A stretch of 64,000 bases of DNA from Pseudodesulfovibrio alkaliphilus. GTDB taxonomy: Bacteria; Desulfobacterota; Desulfovibrionia; Desulfovibrionales; Desulfovibrionaceae. The notes beneath the pieces were generated by a model. That model ran no database searches. It was given only the letters and a program-made list of their open reading frames with translations, and was not told the origin of the DNA. Made by a program: the position numbers and the translations under genes. Positions 7,653 to 15,738 of this stretch are shown here, one piece after another. Location of the stretch: the NCBI RefSeq assembly GCF_009729555.1, contig NZ_WODC01000010.1, positions 34,418 through 98,417 on the forward strand. The letters are read 5' to 3'. Positions within the stretch are counted from its first letter, which is position 1, and every line of letters begins with the position of its first letter.

Positions 7653-8920
7653 AGCCCGCAGACCGCGCCCTCCCGGCTCATGTCCGCGCACAGGATCAGG
7701 TGGCGGCCGCTGCTCTTGTGGTGAAAGACACGGGCGATGGTGGTGCACAGGTTGCCCGAGGCCAGGGAGATGTAGGGGTCGGAGGTGAACTTCTCAAGCC
7801 CGGCCTGGATGGGCAGGAAATATTCCTTGAGGGAGTGGTCCGTGCCAAAACGCGCCGGTTCGTAAAGGAACCGTTTGCTCTTTTTCAACTTGTCCGGGTC
7901 GCAGAGAGTGTCGGAGACCTGCCGCCCCTTCATGTCGAGTACATAGAGACACTCCACCCCATCATGGGTTTCAAGATACTGGGTCATGGCCTGATTGAGC
8001 CCTCGCGAGGGGGTTTGCGCCAGTCCCTGGCACATGGTCAGAATGGTCAGATCATAGCTGGAAAAAAGGCGCTTGTCCTCGGCGATACGGCGAGTACGGT
8101 CCTGGCGGTGCCTCTCGGCCAGAGCGTCCACCTTGGCAGCCATGCCGGGCACCGCGTCCAGCCCCGGAGCCGGGCGGGCAAAGTAGAACCCTTGGAACAC
8201 ATCCACCCCGTTGGCCAGCAGACAAAGAACCTCGTCCCCCGACTCCACCCCCTCGGCCAGCACGAGGCAGCCCAGACGGTTGGCCATCTGAACGAAACTG
8301 CGCACCACCTCCAGCTTGTGAAACTGGCTGTCCACCCCGCGGATCAAGGCCCGATCGAGCTTGAGCACGTCCGGCTTGAGCAAGGGGATGCGGTCAAGGT
8401 TCGAGAATCCGGTCCCCACATCGTCAAGGGCAATGAGAAAATTCTTCTTGCGGTAGAAACGGACGAATTCCAGAAGAGCGTCCATGTCTTCGCATCTTGA
8501 TTCGATGATCTCAATGATCACGTTGCTGGGGCAAATGTCGCACCGCTTGATGAGCTTGAGCAGATGGCTTGAGCCCCGCGTTTCCTCGTTGATGCAGGCG
8601 GCGTCGATATTCATCGAAAGCATGATGGACTTGTCGCGACGGTGCAGGGCCGCGAAGGACTCGGCCGCACGGGTGCGGCACGCCCGGTCCAGAGCAAGGC
8701 GCAGAGGCTGCTCCTGTGCCTGGGCAAAGAGGAGGGCGGGCGGGATGATTTCTCCCGTGACCGCATTGAACCCCCTGCTCAAAGCCTCCAGGCCGATGAC
8801 GGCCTTGCGCCGAAGCGAGATCTGAGGCTGGAAATGCGTAATAATGGCAGGATGTTCTAGTATCTCCTGCAGTGGAGTCACACAGTTGACCATTGAGGGA
8901 TTGCCGTTGTTTCGCTGCAT
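7649..8920 (-). CDS. EAL-domain c-di-GMP phosphodiesterase with YkuI-like C-terminus
   Basis: Cytoplasmic phosphodiesterase predicted to cut cyclic di-GMP. The EAL domain looks complete: the signature EALSRG, the metal-ligand MNIDAACI and EIIESR, DDVGTGFSNLDRI, the KLDRALIRG lysine, and LAEGVESGDE. The remaining 150 residues resemble the PAS-like sensory domain found after EAL in YkuI-type proteins. The start at 8920 is chosen because the longer GTG start (8965) lies inside the hairpin that ends glnK. It follows glnK/amtB on the same strand, so read-through would link it to nitrogen status; this is only a suggestion. Confidence 0.88.
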   Translation of the reverse strand: MQRNNGNPSMVNCVTPLQEILEHPAIITHFQPQISLRRKAVIGLEALSRGFNAVTGEIIPPALLFAQAQEQPLRLALDRACRTRAAESFAALHRRDKSIMLSMNIDAACINEETRGSSHLLKLIKRCDICPSNVIIEIIESRCEDMDALLEFVRFYRKKNFLIALDDVGTGFSNLDRIPLLKPDVLKLDRALIRGVDSQFHKLEVVRSFVQMANRLGCLVLAEGVESGDEVLCLLANGVDVFQGFYFARPAPGLDAVPGMAAKVDALAERHRQDRTRRIAEDKRLFSSYDLTILTMCQGLAQTPSRGLNQAMTQYLETHDGVECLYVLDMKGRQVSDTLCDPDKLKKSKRFLYEPARFGTDHSLKEYFLPIQAGLEKFTSDPYISLASGNLCTTIARVFHHKSSGRHLILCADMSREGAVCGL

Positions 8921-8952
8921 GGATGGAACAGGGGACTCGTCGTGCGACAGGG

Positions 8953-8977
8953 GCCGGGGCGGCACGACCGCCCCGGC
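8953..8977 (-). terminator. Hairpin after glnK
   Basis: Perfect 10-bp GC stem GCCGGGGCGG/CCGCCCCGGC with a 5-base loop, 25 bases after the glnK stop. No T tract follows, so termination may be partial and allow some read-through into the EAL gene. Confidence 0.6.
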
Positions 8978-9001
8978 TCCGTATGTCGTCGCATTCCGTT
9001 G

Positions 9002-9334
9002 CTAGAGTATGCCGTCCTCGCCGGTTCTGATACGCAGGGCCTTGGCCAGCTCGACGACGAAGACCACGCCGTCGCCCTCCTTGCCTGTGGCCCCGGCCGA
9101 ACGGATGGCCCCGATGGCCTTATCCTCGAAATCGTCGTTGACGCCGATCTCAAGGCGGACCTTCTTGAGCAGGTTCACTTCCATCTGTACGCCGCGATAG
9201 GTCTCGGTGAACCCCTTCTGCCGCCCGGAACCGAGGATGTTGGTCACGGACATGGAGTATATCTCCTTGGCATAGAGCGCCTGCTTCACGTCGTTGAGCT
9301 TTTCTGGCCTGATGTATGCTATGATGAGCTTCAT
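9002..9334 (-). CDS. glnK: PII nitrogen regulatory protein
   Basis: A 110-residue PII trimer subunit that reports nitrogen and energy state and plugs the ammonium channel AmtB. Seen: start [14 protein letters not shown]-loop [18 protein letters not shown]-loop region [16 protein letters not shown] and C-terminal RIRTGEDGI. The position of uridylylated Tyr-51 is Met here (GVQM in place of GAEY), so control by uridylyltransferase at that residue is not possible; ligand binding (2-oxoglutarate, ATP/ADP) would be the signal. It lies 36 bases downstream of amtB in an amtB-glnK operon. Confidence 0.95.
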   Translation of the reverse strand: MKLIIAYIRPEKLNDVKQALYAKEIYSMSVTNILGSGRQKGFTETYRGVQMEVNLLKKVRLEIGVNDDFEDKAIGAIRSAGATGKEGDGVVFVVELAKALRIRTGEDGIL

Positions 9335-9370
9335 TGCGGTATTCTCCTTGTGATGTCTTGCGGTCGCGGG

Positions 9371-10729
9371 CTACTCGTTGCTGAAGAGCTGAAAGCCGTT
9401 GTAGGACTCGCTGCCATGCTCTGAGATGTCCAGGCCCTTGAGTTCCTCGTCCTTGTCCACGCGCAGTCCTGACACGCCCTTGATGGCGGTCATGAGCACA
9501 TACCCGGCACCGAAGGCCCAAACGAAGAAGGCCCCCGCGCCGATGAGCTGCACGCCAAGCTGACCGAAACCGCCGCCGTAGAACAGGCCACCGTCGACAT
9601 TGAAAAGGCCGCAGGCGATGGTGCCCCACGCGCCGCACACGCCATGGACCGAAGCCGCACCGACCGGATCGTCGATGCGCAGCACCTTGTCGATGAATTC
9701 GATGGACAGAACCACCAGCAGACCGGCCGCCAAACCGATGAGGATGGAGCCCCCGGCACTGACCGTGGCGCAACCGGCGGTGATACCCACCAGCCCTGCC
9801 AGGGCGCCGTTGAGGGTCATGGAGATGTCGGGCTTGCCGAAACGAAGCCAGGACATGCCCATTGCCCCGAGAACGCCGGCGCAGGCAGCCAGCGAGGTGT
9901 TCATGGCGATCATGCCTATGGTGTCGTCGGCAGTGGTGGTGGAGCCGGGATTGAATCCGAACCAGCCGAACCAGAGGATGAACACGCCAAGGGCGGCCAG
10001 GGGGATGTTGTGGCCGGGTATGGCCCGCGCCTTTCCGTCTTCGGTGTACTTGCCCAGCCGGGGACCGAGGACCATGGCCCCGGCCAGTGCGATCCAGCCG
10101 CCCACGGAGTGGACCACGGAAGAACCGGCGAAATCGCAGAAACCAAGGGTCTCAAGCCAGCCCGCGCCGTCGTCGCCCAACCACAAAGAACCCCATGCCC
10201 AGTGACCGGAAATGGGATAGATCAAGCCGGTGACAAAGATCGAAACCAGCACGTAGCTCGAAAATTTCGTGCGCTCTGCCATGCCCCCGGAGACAATGGT
10301 GGCCGCAGTGGCCGCAAACACGGACTGGAAGAACCAGAAGGTATAGGTCCAGGGCAGGTCAGCGTCGGCAACGCCGCCCAGGGCAAAACCCGAAGTGCCG
10401 AAAAATCCGCCCGCATCAAGGCCGAACATGATGGCGAAGCCGAACAGGAAAAAGCAGATGGAACCAACGGAAAAATCCAGGAAGTTCTTCATCAGGATGT
10501 TGCCCGCGGACTTGGCCCGGGTGAACCCGGCCTCCACGCAGCCGAACCCGGCCTGCATGAACATGACCAGGATGGCGGCAATGACGGTCCACAGGATATT
10601 GGCATTGTCCTGAGTGAGAAACTCTGCTTCGTCGGCAAAGGCAAGCGTCGGATCCAGAGCGGCCACCAAGGCCACCATGACCATGGCGGCCTTGGCCGAT
10701 ACGGGGGTTGGGAACTTTCTCGAAAACAT
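9371..10729 (-). CDS. amtB: Ammonium transporter
   Basis: Trimeric inner-membrane ammonium channel. An N-terminal signal-like helix ending at AFADEAEF is followed by eleven hydrophobic segments. Family markers: GFGCVEAGFTRAKSAGNILMKN starts the fold, and both pore histidines are visible, in SSVVHSVGGW and AASVHGVCGAWG. 452 residues is normal. It is the first gene of the amtB-glnK operon, with a sigma-54-like promoter about 50 bases upstream, as expected for a nitrogen-limitation gene. Confidence 0.96.
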   Translation of the reverse strand: MFSRKFPTPVSAKAAMVMVALVAALDPTLAFADEAEFLTQDNANILWTVIAAILVMFMQAGFGCVEAGFTRAKSAGNILMKNFLDFSVGSICFFLFGFAIMFGLDAGGFFGTSGFALGGVADADLPWTYTFWFFQSVFAATAATIVSGGMAERTKFSSYVLVSIFVTGLIYPISGHWAWGSLWLGDDGAGWLETLGFCDFAGSSVVHSVGGWIALAGAMVLGPRLGKYTEDGKARAIPGHNIPLAALGVFILWFGWFGFNPGSTTTADDTIGMIAMNTSLAACAGVLGAMGMSWLRFGKPDISMTLNGALAGLVGITAGCATVSAGGSILIGLAAGLLVVLSIEFIDKVLRIDDPVGAASVHGVCGAWGTIACGLFNVDGGLFYGGGFGQLGVQLIGAGAFFVWAFGAGYVLMTAIKGVSGLRVDKDEELKGLDISEHGSESYNGFQLFSNE

Positions 10730-10777
10730 GCGATGCTCCTCCTTGAAGGGAATGCGTTTGTAACCTGAGCCGTCCCT

Positions 10778-10793
10778 ATCAAGACTCGTGCCA
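10778..10793 (-). promoter_or_regulatory. Sigma-54-type promoter of amtB-glnK
   Basis: Read on the minus strand: TGGCACGAGTCTTGAT. The -24 element TGGCACG is exact and the -12 TTGAT differs from consensus TTGCT/A at one base, with the required 10 bases between GG and the -12 dinucleotide. It lies 49-64 bases before the amtB ATG. Confidence 0.7.
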
Positions 10794-11004
10794 AAACGGC
10801 CATTTGTTGCTATTCGTGTAAAAACGAAACAATAGACACTTCATAATGTCGTGTAAAATTCTCAATTTTGTTATTTAGTACATTTTTGAAACCATTTTTT
10901 TGAACAAAATATGTCATTCGAGCAAAACCCACCCTGGTGACCGCCGGTCACATTTATTAATTGTAATATATCCCATCCCTCTGAAATCTCGATGAATCTT
11001 TTTG
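10794..11004. other. AT-rich divergent control region between amtB and the aromatic operon
   Basis: About 210 bases, clearly lower in GC than its surroundings and without a gene. It holds an inverted repeat ATTTTGTT (10865-10872)/AACAAAAT (10903-10910), a compact palindrome GTGACC-GCC-GGTCAC (10937-10951), and an AT-rich stretch at 10952-10972 that could hold a -10 element. These may bind regulators of amtB, of the aromatic operon, or of both; none could be assigned. Confidence 0.45.
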
Positions 11005-11033
11005 TTGACAGAATTTCCTTCAGGGTGTAGCTC
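11005..11033 (+). promoter_or_regulatory. Candidate promoter of the aromatic amino-acid operon
   Basis: TTGACA (11005-11010), exact -35, then a 17-base spacer and TAGCTC (11028-11033) as a poor -10. Transcription from here would begin almost at the leader ATG (11041), giving a nearly leaderless leader peptide. A start further upstream in the AT-rich region is equally possible. Confidence 0.4.
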
Positions 11034-11040
11034 TTTGCCC

Positions 11041-11136
11041 ATGAACACCACCACCCCGGCCACCAACTCCTTTACCGTCTTTTATTTTGGATATTGGTAC
11101 AGCCGTGCGCGCGGTCTCGGGAGAGGTGTACTGTAA
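11041..11136 (+). CDS. Aromatic leader peptide of the aro-phe-tyr-trp operon
   Basis: A 31-codon ORF in front of the aromatic supraoperon. Its residues 11-20 read [10 protein letters not shown]: three Phe, three Tyr and one Trp in ten residues. No known protein is implied; this composition is what attenuator leader peptides (like PheL or TrpL) show. The aromatic codons (11071-11100) stop just before the 5' arm of the predicted antiterminator. A ribosome stalled there for lack of any charged aromatic tRNA would leave that arm free. The Shine-Dalgarno is weak (AGGG about 15 bases upstream). Confidence 0.8.
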   Translation: MNTTTPATNSFTVFYFGYWYSRARGLGRGVL

Positions 11137-11216
11137 GCCAGGTGGTGGGTTACAACCGAAAAAAGACAAACCTCTTCAAGGGCCGCGGGCGAAAGCCGGC
11201 GGCCCTTGGTTTTTTT
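11107..11216 (+). promoter_or_regulatory. Transcription attenuator with alternative antiterminator and terminator hairpins
   Basis: Terminator: AAGGGCCGC (11178-11186) with GCGGCCCTT (11199-11207), inner GGC/GCC closed by a GAAA loop, then GG and seven T. Antiterminator: 11107-11127 pairs with 11170-11190 over 21 positions, 15 Watson-Crick and 3 G-U, and takes up the whole 5' arm of the terminator, so the two cannot coexist. The 5' arm of the antiterminator is covered by a ribosome reaching the leader stop (11134-11136). A further pairing of the leader start (CCACCACC) with GGTGGTGG (11141-11148) could act when the leader is not translated. Confidence 0.8.
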
Positions 11217-11278
11217 CCGGGTGCCGACGGCAGACAGGCAAGCCGCTGCCCGGCAAGGGACAACCGCTGGAGAATACC

Positions 11279-12076
11279 ATGCATATCGGCAAAGCAATCA
11301 GACTTGAGCGCATCTTCAACCGCAACACCGGGCGAACAATTGTCGTGCCCATGGACCACGGCGTGACCGTCGGCCCCATCGACGGACTCGTGGACATGCG
11401 CGAGGCAGTGGGCAAGGTCGTTGACGGCGGAGCCAATGCCGTCATCGAGCACAAGGGCCTTGTCCGATGCGGCCACCGCGCCACCGGACGCGACATCGGC
11501 CTCATCGTCCACCTCTCCGCCTCCACCACCCTCTCCCCCTTCCCCAACGCTAAAAGTCTCGTCGCCACAGTGGAAGACGCCATGCGCCTCGGTGCCGACG
11601 CAGTCTCCATCCATTGCAACCTCGGAGACGAAACCGAATCGGCCATGCTTGCCGATTTCGGCAAGGTCGCCTCGGAGGCAGCCAACTGGGGTATGCCGCT
11701 TCTGGCCATGGTCTACGCTCGCGGCCCCAAGGTCAGCGACGAGTACGCCCCGGCGGTGGTTGCCCACTGCGCCCGCGTGGGCACCGAGCTGGGCGCGGAC
11801 GTGGTCAAGGTGTGCTACACCGGCGACATGGAGTCCTTTGCCAAGGTCTGCGACGCCTGCTGCGTGCCCATCGTCATCGCGGGCGGACCCAAGCTTGACA
11901 GCACCAAAGCGTTCATACAGATGGTGCATGATTCCCTCAAGGCCGGTGGGGCAGGACTTTCGGTGGGCCGCAACGTCTTCCAGCACGACAACCCCACCCG
12001 CCTGGTCGAAGCGCTGAACATGGTCGTGCACCACGACGAGAGCGTCGAGGCCGCCCTGGCGCACATCAACATGTAA
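11279..12076 (+). CDS. 2-amino-3,7-dideoxy-D-threo-hept-6-ulosonate synthase (ADH synthase)
   Basis: Class-I aldolase-fold enzyme that condenses a 6-deoxy-5-ketofructose phosphate with aspartate semialdehyde, the first step of the archaeal-type route to dehydroquinate that bypasses DAHP synthase. Seen: [26 protein letters not shown], the Schiff-base lysine region [10 protein letters not shown] and VIAGGPKLD. 265 residues is typical. The start at 11279 is preceded by GGAG at 11269-11272. It is the first structural gene after the attenuator and is followed 15 bases later by DHQ synthase II, its pathway partner. A fructose-bisphosphate aldolase annotation would be the common alternative. Confidence 0.9.
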   Translation: MHIGKAIRLERIFNRNTGRTIVVPMDHGVTVGPIDGLVDMREAVGKVVDGGANAVIEHKGLVRCGHRATGRDIGLIVHLSASTTLSPFPNAKSLVATVEDAMRLGADAVSIHCNLGDETESAMLADFGKVASEAANWGMPLLAMVYARGPKVSDEYAPAVVAHCARVGTELGADVVKVCYTGDMESFAKVCDACCVPIVIAGGPKLDSTKAFIQMVHDSLKAGGAGLSVGRNVFQHDNPTRLVEALNMVVHHDESVEAALAHINM

Positions 12077-12091
12077 TTACCGGACAACAGT

Positions 12092-13075
12092 ATGAAATCC
12101 ATCATCTTCAAAGCCATTCCCTTTGACAAGACAGCGCTCACCCTGGCCCTGGAGTCGGGTGTTGACGGAATCATGGTCGAGGCGGAACAGGTGGCCGCGG
12201 TCCAGGCCCTTGGCCGGGTCTCGGTCATCACGCCTGAGGACATGCCCGCCATCGCCCTGAACAGGAAATCCGACGAGGAAGAGGCTGTGGGGCGCATCAG
12301 GCAGGGGGAGAACATTCTCCTGGCCAAAGGCTGGGAAATCATTCCGGTGGAAAACATCCTGGCCCAGGTGGACACCCTGGCCCTGGAATGCGAGAATCAT
12401 GATCGGGCGGTCCTTGCCGCCGGCATCCTGGAGCGCGGCTGCGACACCATCGTGGTCCTGCCCGAGGGCGCGGCTGACTTGAAACGCATCGTCTCCACCC
12501 TCAAACTCTCCCAGGGCACCATGGAACTTGAAACCGCCACCGTCACAGCCATCGAACCCACCGGCCTCGGTCACCGCGTCTGCGTGGATACCATCTCCGT
12601 GCTCAGGCGCGGCCAGGGAATGCTTGTGGGCAACTCCAGCGCCTTCACCTTTCTGGTTCACGCCGAGACGGAGTCCAACCCCTATGTGGCCGCAAGGCCC
12701 TTCCGGGTCAATGCGGGCGCTGTCCACGCCTACACCCGAATGCCCGGCGACAAGACCACCTATCTTGAGGAGCTGGCCGCCGGGACCGACGTTCTCATCG
12801 TCGGCGCGGACGGCTCCACCTCCCTGGCCACCGTGGGCCGGGTCAAGGTCGAAATCCGCCCCATGTTGCTCGTCACAGCAGAGGTCAGGAGCAAGGACGG
12901 CAACCGTCAGGGCCAGGTATTTCTGCAAAACGCGGAAACCATCCGCGTGGTCAGCGACAAGGGCGATCCCGTTTCCGTGGTCTCCCTCAAGGTCGGCGAC
13001 AAAATCCTGGTCAAGACCGATGAGGCCGGACGCCATTTCGGCATGCGAATTCAGGAAGACATCAAGGAATCCTAG
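12092..13075 (+). CDS. 3-dehydroquinate synthase II
   Basis: NAD-dependent enzyme that deaminates and cyclises the ADH synthase product to 3-dehydroquinate; unrelated to classical AroB. Seen: SVITPEDMPAIALNR, ETATVTAIEPTGLGHRVCVDT, the GMLVGNSSAFTFLVHAE block and RPFRVNAGAVHAYT, all characteristic of the archaeal-type family. 327 residues is the expected size. It forms a two-gene entry module with the ADH synthase gene, feeding the rest of the operon. Confidence 0.92.
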   Translation: MKSIIFKAIPFDKTALTLALESGVDGIMVEAEQVAAVQALGRVSVITPEDMPAIALNRKSDEEEAVGRIRQGENILLAKGWEIIPVENILAQVDTLALECENHDRAVLAAGILERGCDTIVVLPEGAADLKRIVSTLKLSQGTMELETATVTAIEPTGLGHRVCVDTISVLRRGQGMLVGNSSAFTFLVHAETESNPYVAARPFRVNAGAVHAYTRMPGDKTTYLEELAAGTDVLIVGADGSTSLATVGRVKVEIRPMLLVTAEVRSKDGNRQGQVFLQNAETIRVVSDKGDPVSVVSLKVGDKILVKTDEAGRHFGMRIQEDIKES

Positions 13076-13142
13076 CAGGATGTTGAAACCGCACCGTCTG
13101 CCTCGTTGCTTTAGCCGTCCCGGACTCTCGCGCAGGAGGCAT

Positions 13143-13268
13143 ATGCTTCAATCCCGGAGCACCCCTCGCGCCTTGCATCCGGCGCGGCTTGAACATCCTG
13201 CACCATGCGGGGCCGCATCCCGAACACGGCGCGTCGTGACGGCCGGAACCATGGAGAAAAGACCATGA
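13143..13268 (+). CDS. Possible 41-codon upstream ORF coupled to pheA
   Basis: A short ORF in the 189-base gap before pheA. It has an exact AGGAGG (13134-13139), though only 3 bases before its ATG, and its stop codon overlaps the pheA start as ATGA. The product would be basic and Arg/Pro-rich, with no recognisable domain and no aromatic run. It may be a translational-coupling ORF or may not be expressed. A small palindrome ATGCGG-GG-CCGCAT lies within it. Confidence 0.25.
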   Translation: MLQSRSTPRALHPARLEHPAPCGAASRTRRVVTAGTMEKRP

Positions 13269-14368
13269 AAGACACCATCGACACAGACGACACGCCCGAC
13301 CTGGGCGAGTTGCGCGACAGGATCGACCGGATCGACCGGCAGATCGTGGACCTGCTCAACCGCAGGGCAGAGGTAAGTCTCGGCGTGGGCCGCTACAAGG
13401 CTGCGCGTCATGAGCCCATATACATGCCCTTTCGCGAACAGGAGGTGCTCAACAAGATCGCCCAGTCGAGCCCGGGACCTCTGCCCGACAAGCACCTGCG
13501 CACCATCTATCGGGAGATCATGAGCTCCTCGCGCCATCTGCAGCGACCCGAGCGCGTGGTCTATCTCGGCCCCGAGGGCACCTTCTCCTATTTCGCGGCC
13601 ATCGAACACATGGGCAGCGCCGCCGACCTGACACCCAAGAACAACTTTGAGGAAATCTTCCGGGCCGTGGCCGAAGAAGGTGCAGAGCTAGGCGTCATCC
13701 CGCTTGAAAACTCCATCGAAGGCACCGTGGGCCAGGTTGTGGACCTGTTCATGAAATACACGGTCCACATCCAGGCCGAGGTCTTCAGTCGCATCAGTCA
13801 CTGCCTCATCTCCAACGCCGCGCACATTGAGGATGTTGAGGTGGTCTACTCCCATCCCCAGCCCCTTGGCCAATGCCGCGACTGGCTGCGCAACAACCTG
13901 CGCGATGTCCCCACCATCCCCATGGAATCCACGGCCGAGGCCGCCAAGACCGTGGCGGACAAAAAGGCCACCGCCGTGGTAGGCCACGCCAAACTGGCCG
14001 ACATGCACGGCATGAACGTCCTGGCCCAGTCCATCGAGGACATCCCGGACAATTGGACCCGGTTCCTGATCATCGGGGCCTCGCCATCCAGGGAGAACAA
14101 GCGCGACAAGACCACCCTGCTCTTCACCCTGCCCGACAAGCCCGGTGCATTGGCCAGGGTGCTGACCACCATCGCCCATCAGTCCATCAACATGACCAAG
14201 CTGGAATCGCGTCCTTTCCGGGGCGAAAAATGGAAATACGTCTTCTTCACCGACCTCGAATGCGATCTGAGCAAGGCCAAGTACGAGGAAGTGCTGGAAG
14301 ATATCAGGCAACAATGCCACACCCTGCGGGTGCTCGGCACCTACCCCACCCAGGAGGAAAGGCCATGA
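13265..14368 (+). CDS. pheA: Bifunctional chorismate mutase / prephenate dehydratase
   Basis: P-protein turning chorismate into phenylpyruvate for phenylalanine. Domain order over 367 residues: chorismate mutase (about 10-90, LRDRIDRIDRQIVDLLNRRA and the KHLRTIYREIMSSS helix), prephenate dehydratase (about 95-275, YLGPEGTFSYFAA, GVIPLENSIEGTVG) and a C-terminal ACT domain with the ESRPF phenylalanine-binding motif. So besides attenuation it should be feedback-inhibited by Phe. The start at 13265 is chosen for GGAG eight bases upstream and alignment with the mutase N-terminus; a longer in-frame start at 13205 exists. The stop overlaps the aroA start (ATGA). Confidence 0.95.
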   Translation: MKDTIDTDDTPDLGELRDRIDRIDRQIVDLLNRRAEVSLGVGRYKAARHEPIYMPFREQEVLNKIAQSSPGPLPDKHLRTIYREIMSSSRHLQRPERVVYLGPEGTFSYFAAIEHMGSAADLTPKNNFEEIFRAVAEEGAELGVIPLENSIEGTVGQVVDLFMKYTVHIQAEVFSRISHCLISNAAHIEDVEVVYSHPQPLGQCRDWLRNNLRDVPTIPMESTAEAAKTVADKKATAVVGHAKLADMHGMNVLAQSIEDIPDNWTRFLIIGASPSRENKRDKTTLLFTLPDKPGALARVLTTIAHQSINMTKLESRPFRGEKWKYVFFTDLECDLSKAKYEEVLEDIRQQCHTLRVLGTYPTQEERP

Positions 14369-15723
14369 GCCAAGCCGCTGTCACCGTCACCGCACCACCG
14401 TCCAAGTCCCTGTCGCACCGCACGCTCATCGCCGCCGCCCTGGCAGACGGCACTTCCGAGATCAGCGGCGCTCTGGACAGCGACGACATCACCCGCACCC
14501 GGGACTGCCTGACCGCCTGCGGGGCGACCATCGAGGAGCGCGGCGACATGCTCGTGGTGACGGGTATGAAGAACGGCCCGGCAGGTGGCAATGCCGACGG
14601 CAAGCACAAGGACGAGCCCCCGGTCCAACTCTTCATGCACGAATCCGGCACCACCTGCCGGTTGATGACCGCCGTGGCTGCCGCCGGACGCGGCGCCTTC
14701 AGGATTCACGGCGCACCCCGCATGCACGAACGGCCCATGGCCGAACTGACCGATGCCCTGGCAGCCCTCGGTGCCGCATTCTCCTTTGAGGCCGAGCCGG
14801 GACATCTCCCCTTTGTCATGACCACCAAGGGATATTCCGGGAAACAGGTCGGGATCACCCTGGAGGAAAGCAGTCAGTACCTTTCGGGCCTGCTCCTGGG
14901 GGCCCCCCTGGCCGAACGCGAAACAGTCATCAACATCTCCGGCCAAAAGGCCGTGTCCTGGCCCTACGTGGCCCTGACCCTGCGCATCATGGAGGATTTC
15001 AAGGCCGGATTCGAGGTGGAAATCCGAAAAGAGGACGGATGGCATCCCGTTCCCTGGCGTTCTGTCAAGGTCGTAAACCCCGGAGCGGTCCGCTTTATGG
15101 TCAAACCCACCGGGTACCGGCCCGCCCACTACCGCGTGGAGGGCGACTGGTCCAATGCCAGCTACTTCATGGCGGCCGGGGCGGTGGGCAGACTGCCCGT
15201 GCTGCTCAAGGGACTGGTAGCCGATTCGCTCCAGGGCGACAGGGCCATCATGGACATCTTAAGCCAGATGGGCGCGACCATAAAGGTCTCCTTCGACGGC
15301 ATCGAGGTTGCGCCTGGCCCCCTGCGCGGTATCGAGATCGACATGGGCCGCTGCCCGGACCTGGTGCCCACCGTGGCCGCTGTGGCCGCCTTTGCCGCAA
15401 CGCCCACCACCATCACCAATGTGGGCCATCTGCGCATCAAGGAGACCGACCGCCTCGCGGCCTGCGCCAAGGAACTGGCCCGCACCGGCTGCCGTACCAG
15501 CATCACCGACGACACCCTCTTGATCAGGCCGGGGCTGCTGCCCCGCGACAAGACCGTGGAGTTCACCACCTACGGCGACCACCGCATGGCCATGTCCATG
15601 TCCCTGTTCACCCTGGCCGGGGCGGACGCCGTCCTTGACAACCCGGCCTGCGTCGGCAAATCATTCCCGGGCTTCTTCGACCAATGGGCCACCATTGTCG
15701 AAGCCAACCGGACAGCCCTGTAA
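14365..15723 (+). CDS. aroA: 3-phosphoshikimate 1-carboxyvinyltransferase (EPSP synthase)
   Basis: Penultimate step of chorismate synthesis, joining shikimate-3-phosphate and PEP. Seen: APPSKSLSHRTLIAAALADG at the N-terminus, ESGTTCRLMTAVAA, RMHERPM, and the C-terminal NVGHLRIKETDRLAA and YGDHRMAMSMSL. 452 residues is within the range. The ATG at 14365 overlaps the pheA stop and has AGGAGG at 14352-14357, so translation is coupled. Chorismate synthase and shikimate kinase are not in the window. Confidence 0.95.
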   Translation: MSQAAVTVTAPPSKSLSHRTLIAAALADGTSEISGALDSDDITRTRDCLTACGATIEERGDMLVVTGMKNGPAGGNADGKHKDEPPVQLFMHESGTTCRLMTAVAAAGRGAFRIHGAPRMHERPMAELTDALAALGAAFSFEAEPGHLPFVMTTKGYSGKQVGITLEESSQYLSGLLLGAPLAERETVINISGQKAVSWPYVALTLRIMEDFKAGFEVEIRKEDGWHPVPWRSVKVVNPGAVRFMVKPTGYRPAHYRVEGDWSNASYFMAAGAVGRLPVLLKGLVADSLQGDRAIMDILSQMGATIKVSFDGIEVAPGPLRGIEIDMGRCPDLVPTVAAVAAFAATPTTITNVGHLRIKETDRLAACAKELARTGCRTSITDDTLLIRPGLLPRDKTVEFTTYGDHRMAMSMSLFTLAGADAVLDNPACVGKSFPGFFDQWATIVEANRTAL

Positions 15724-15738
15724 CCGCGAGACCAGTGC

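Noticed and set aside
10730..11040. Possible T-box or known riboswitch before the aromatic operon
   Set aside because: No T-box sequence or specifier loop was seen; the leader peptide with alternative hairpins explains the region.
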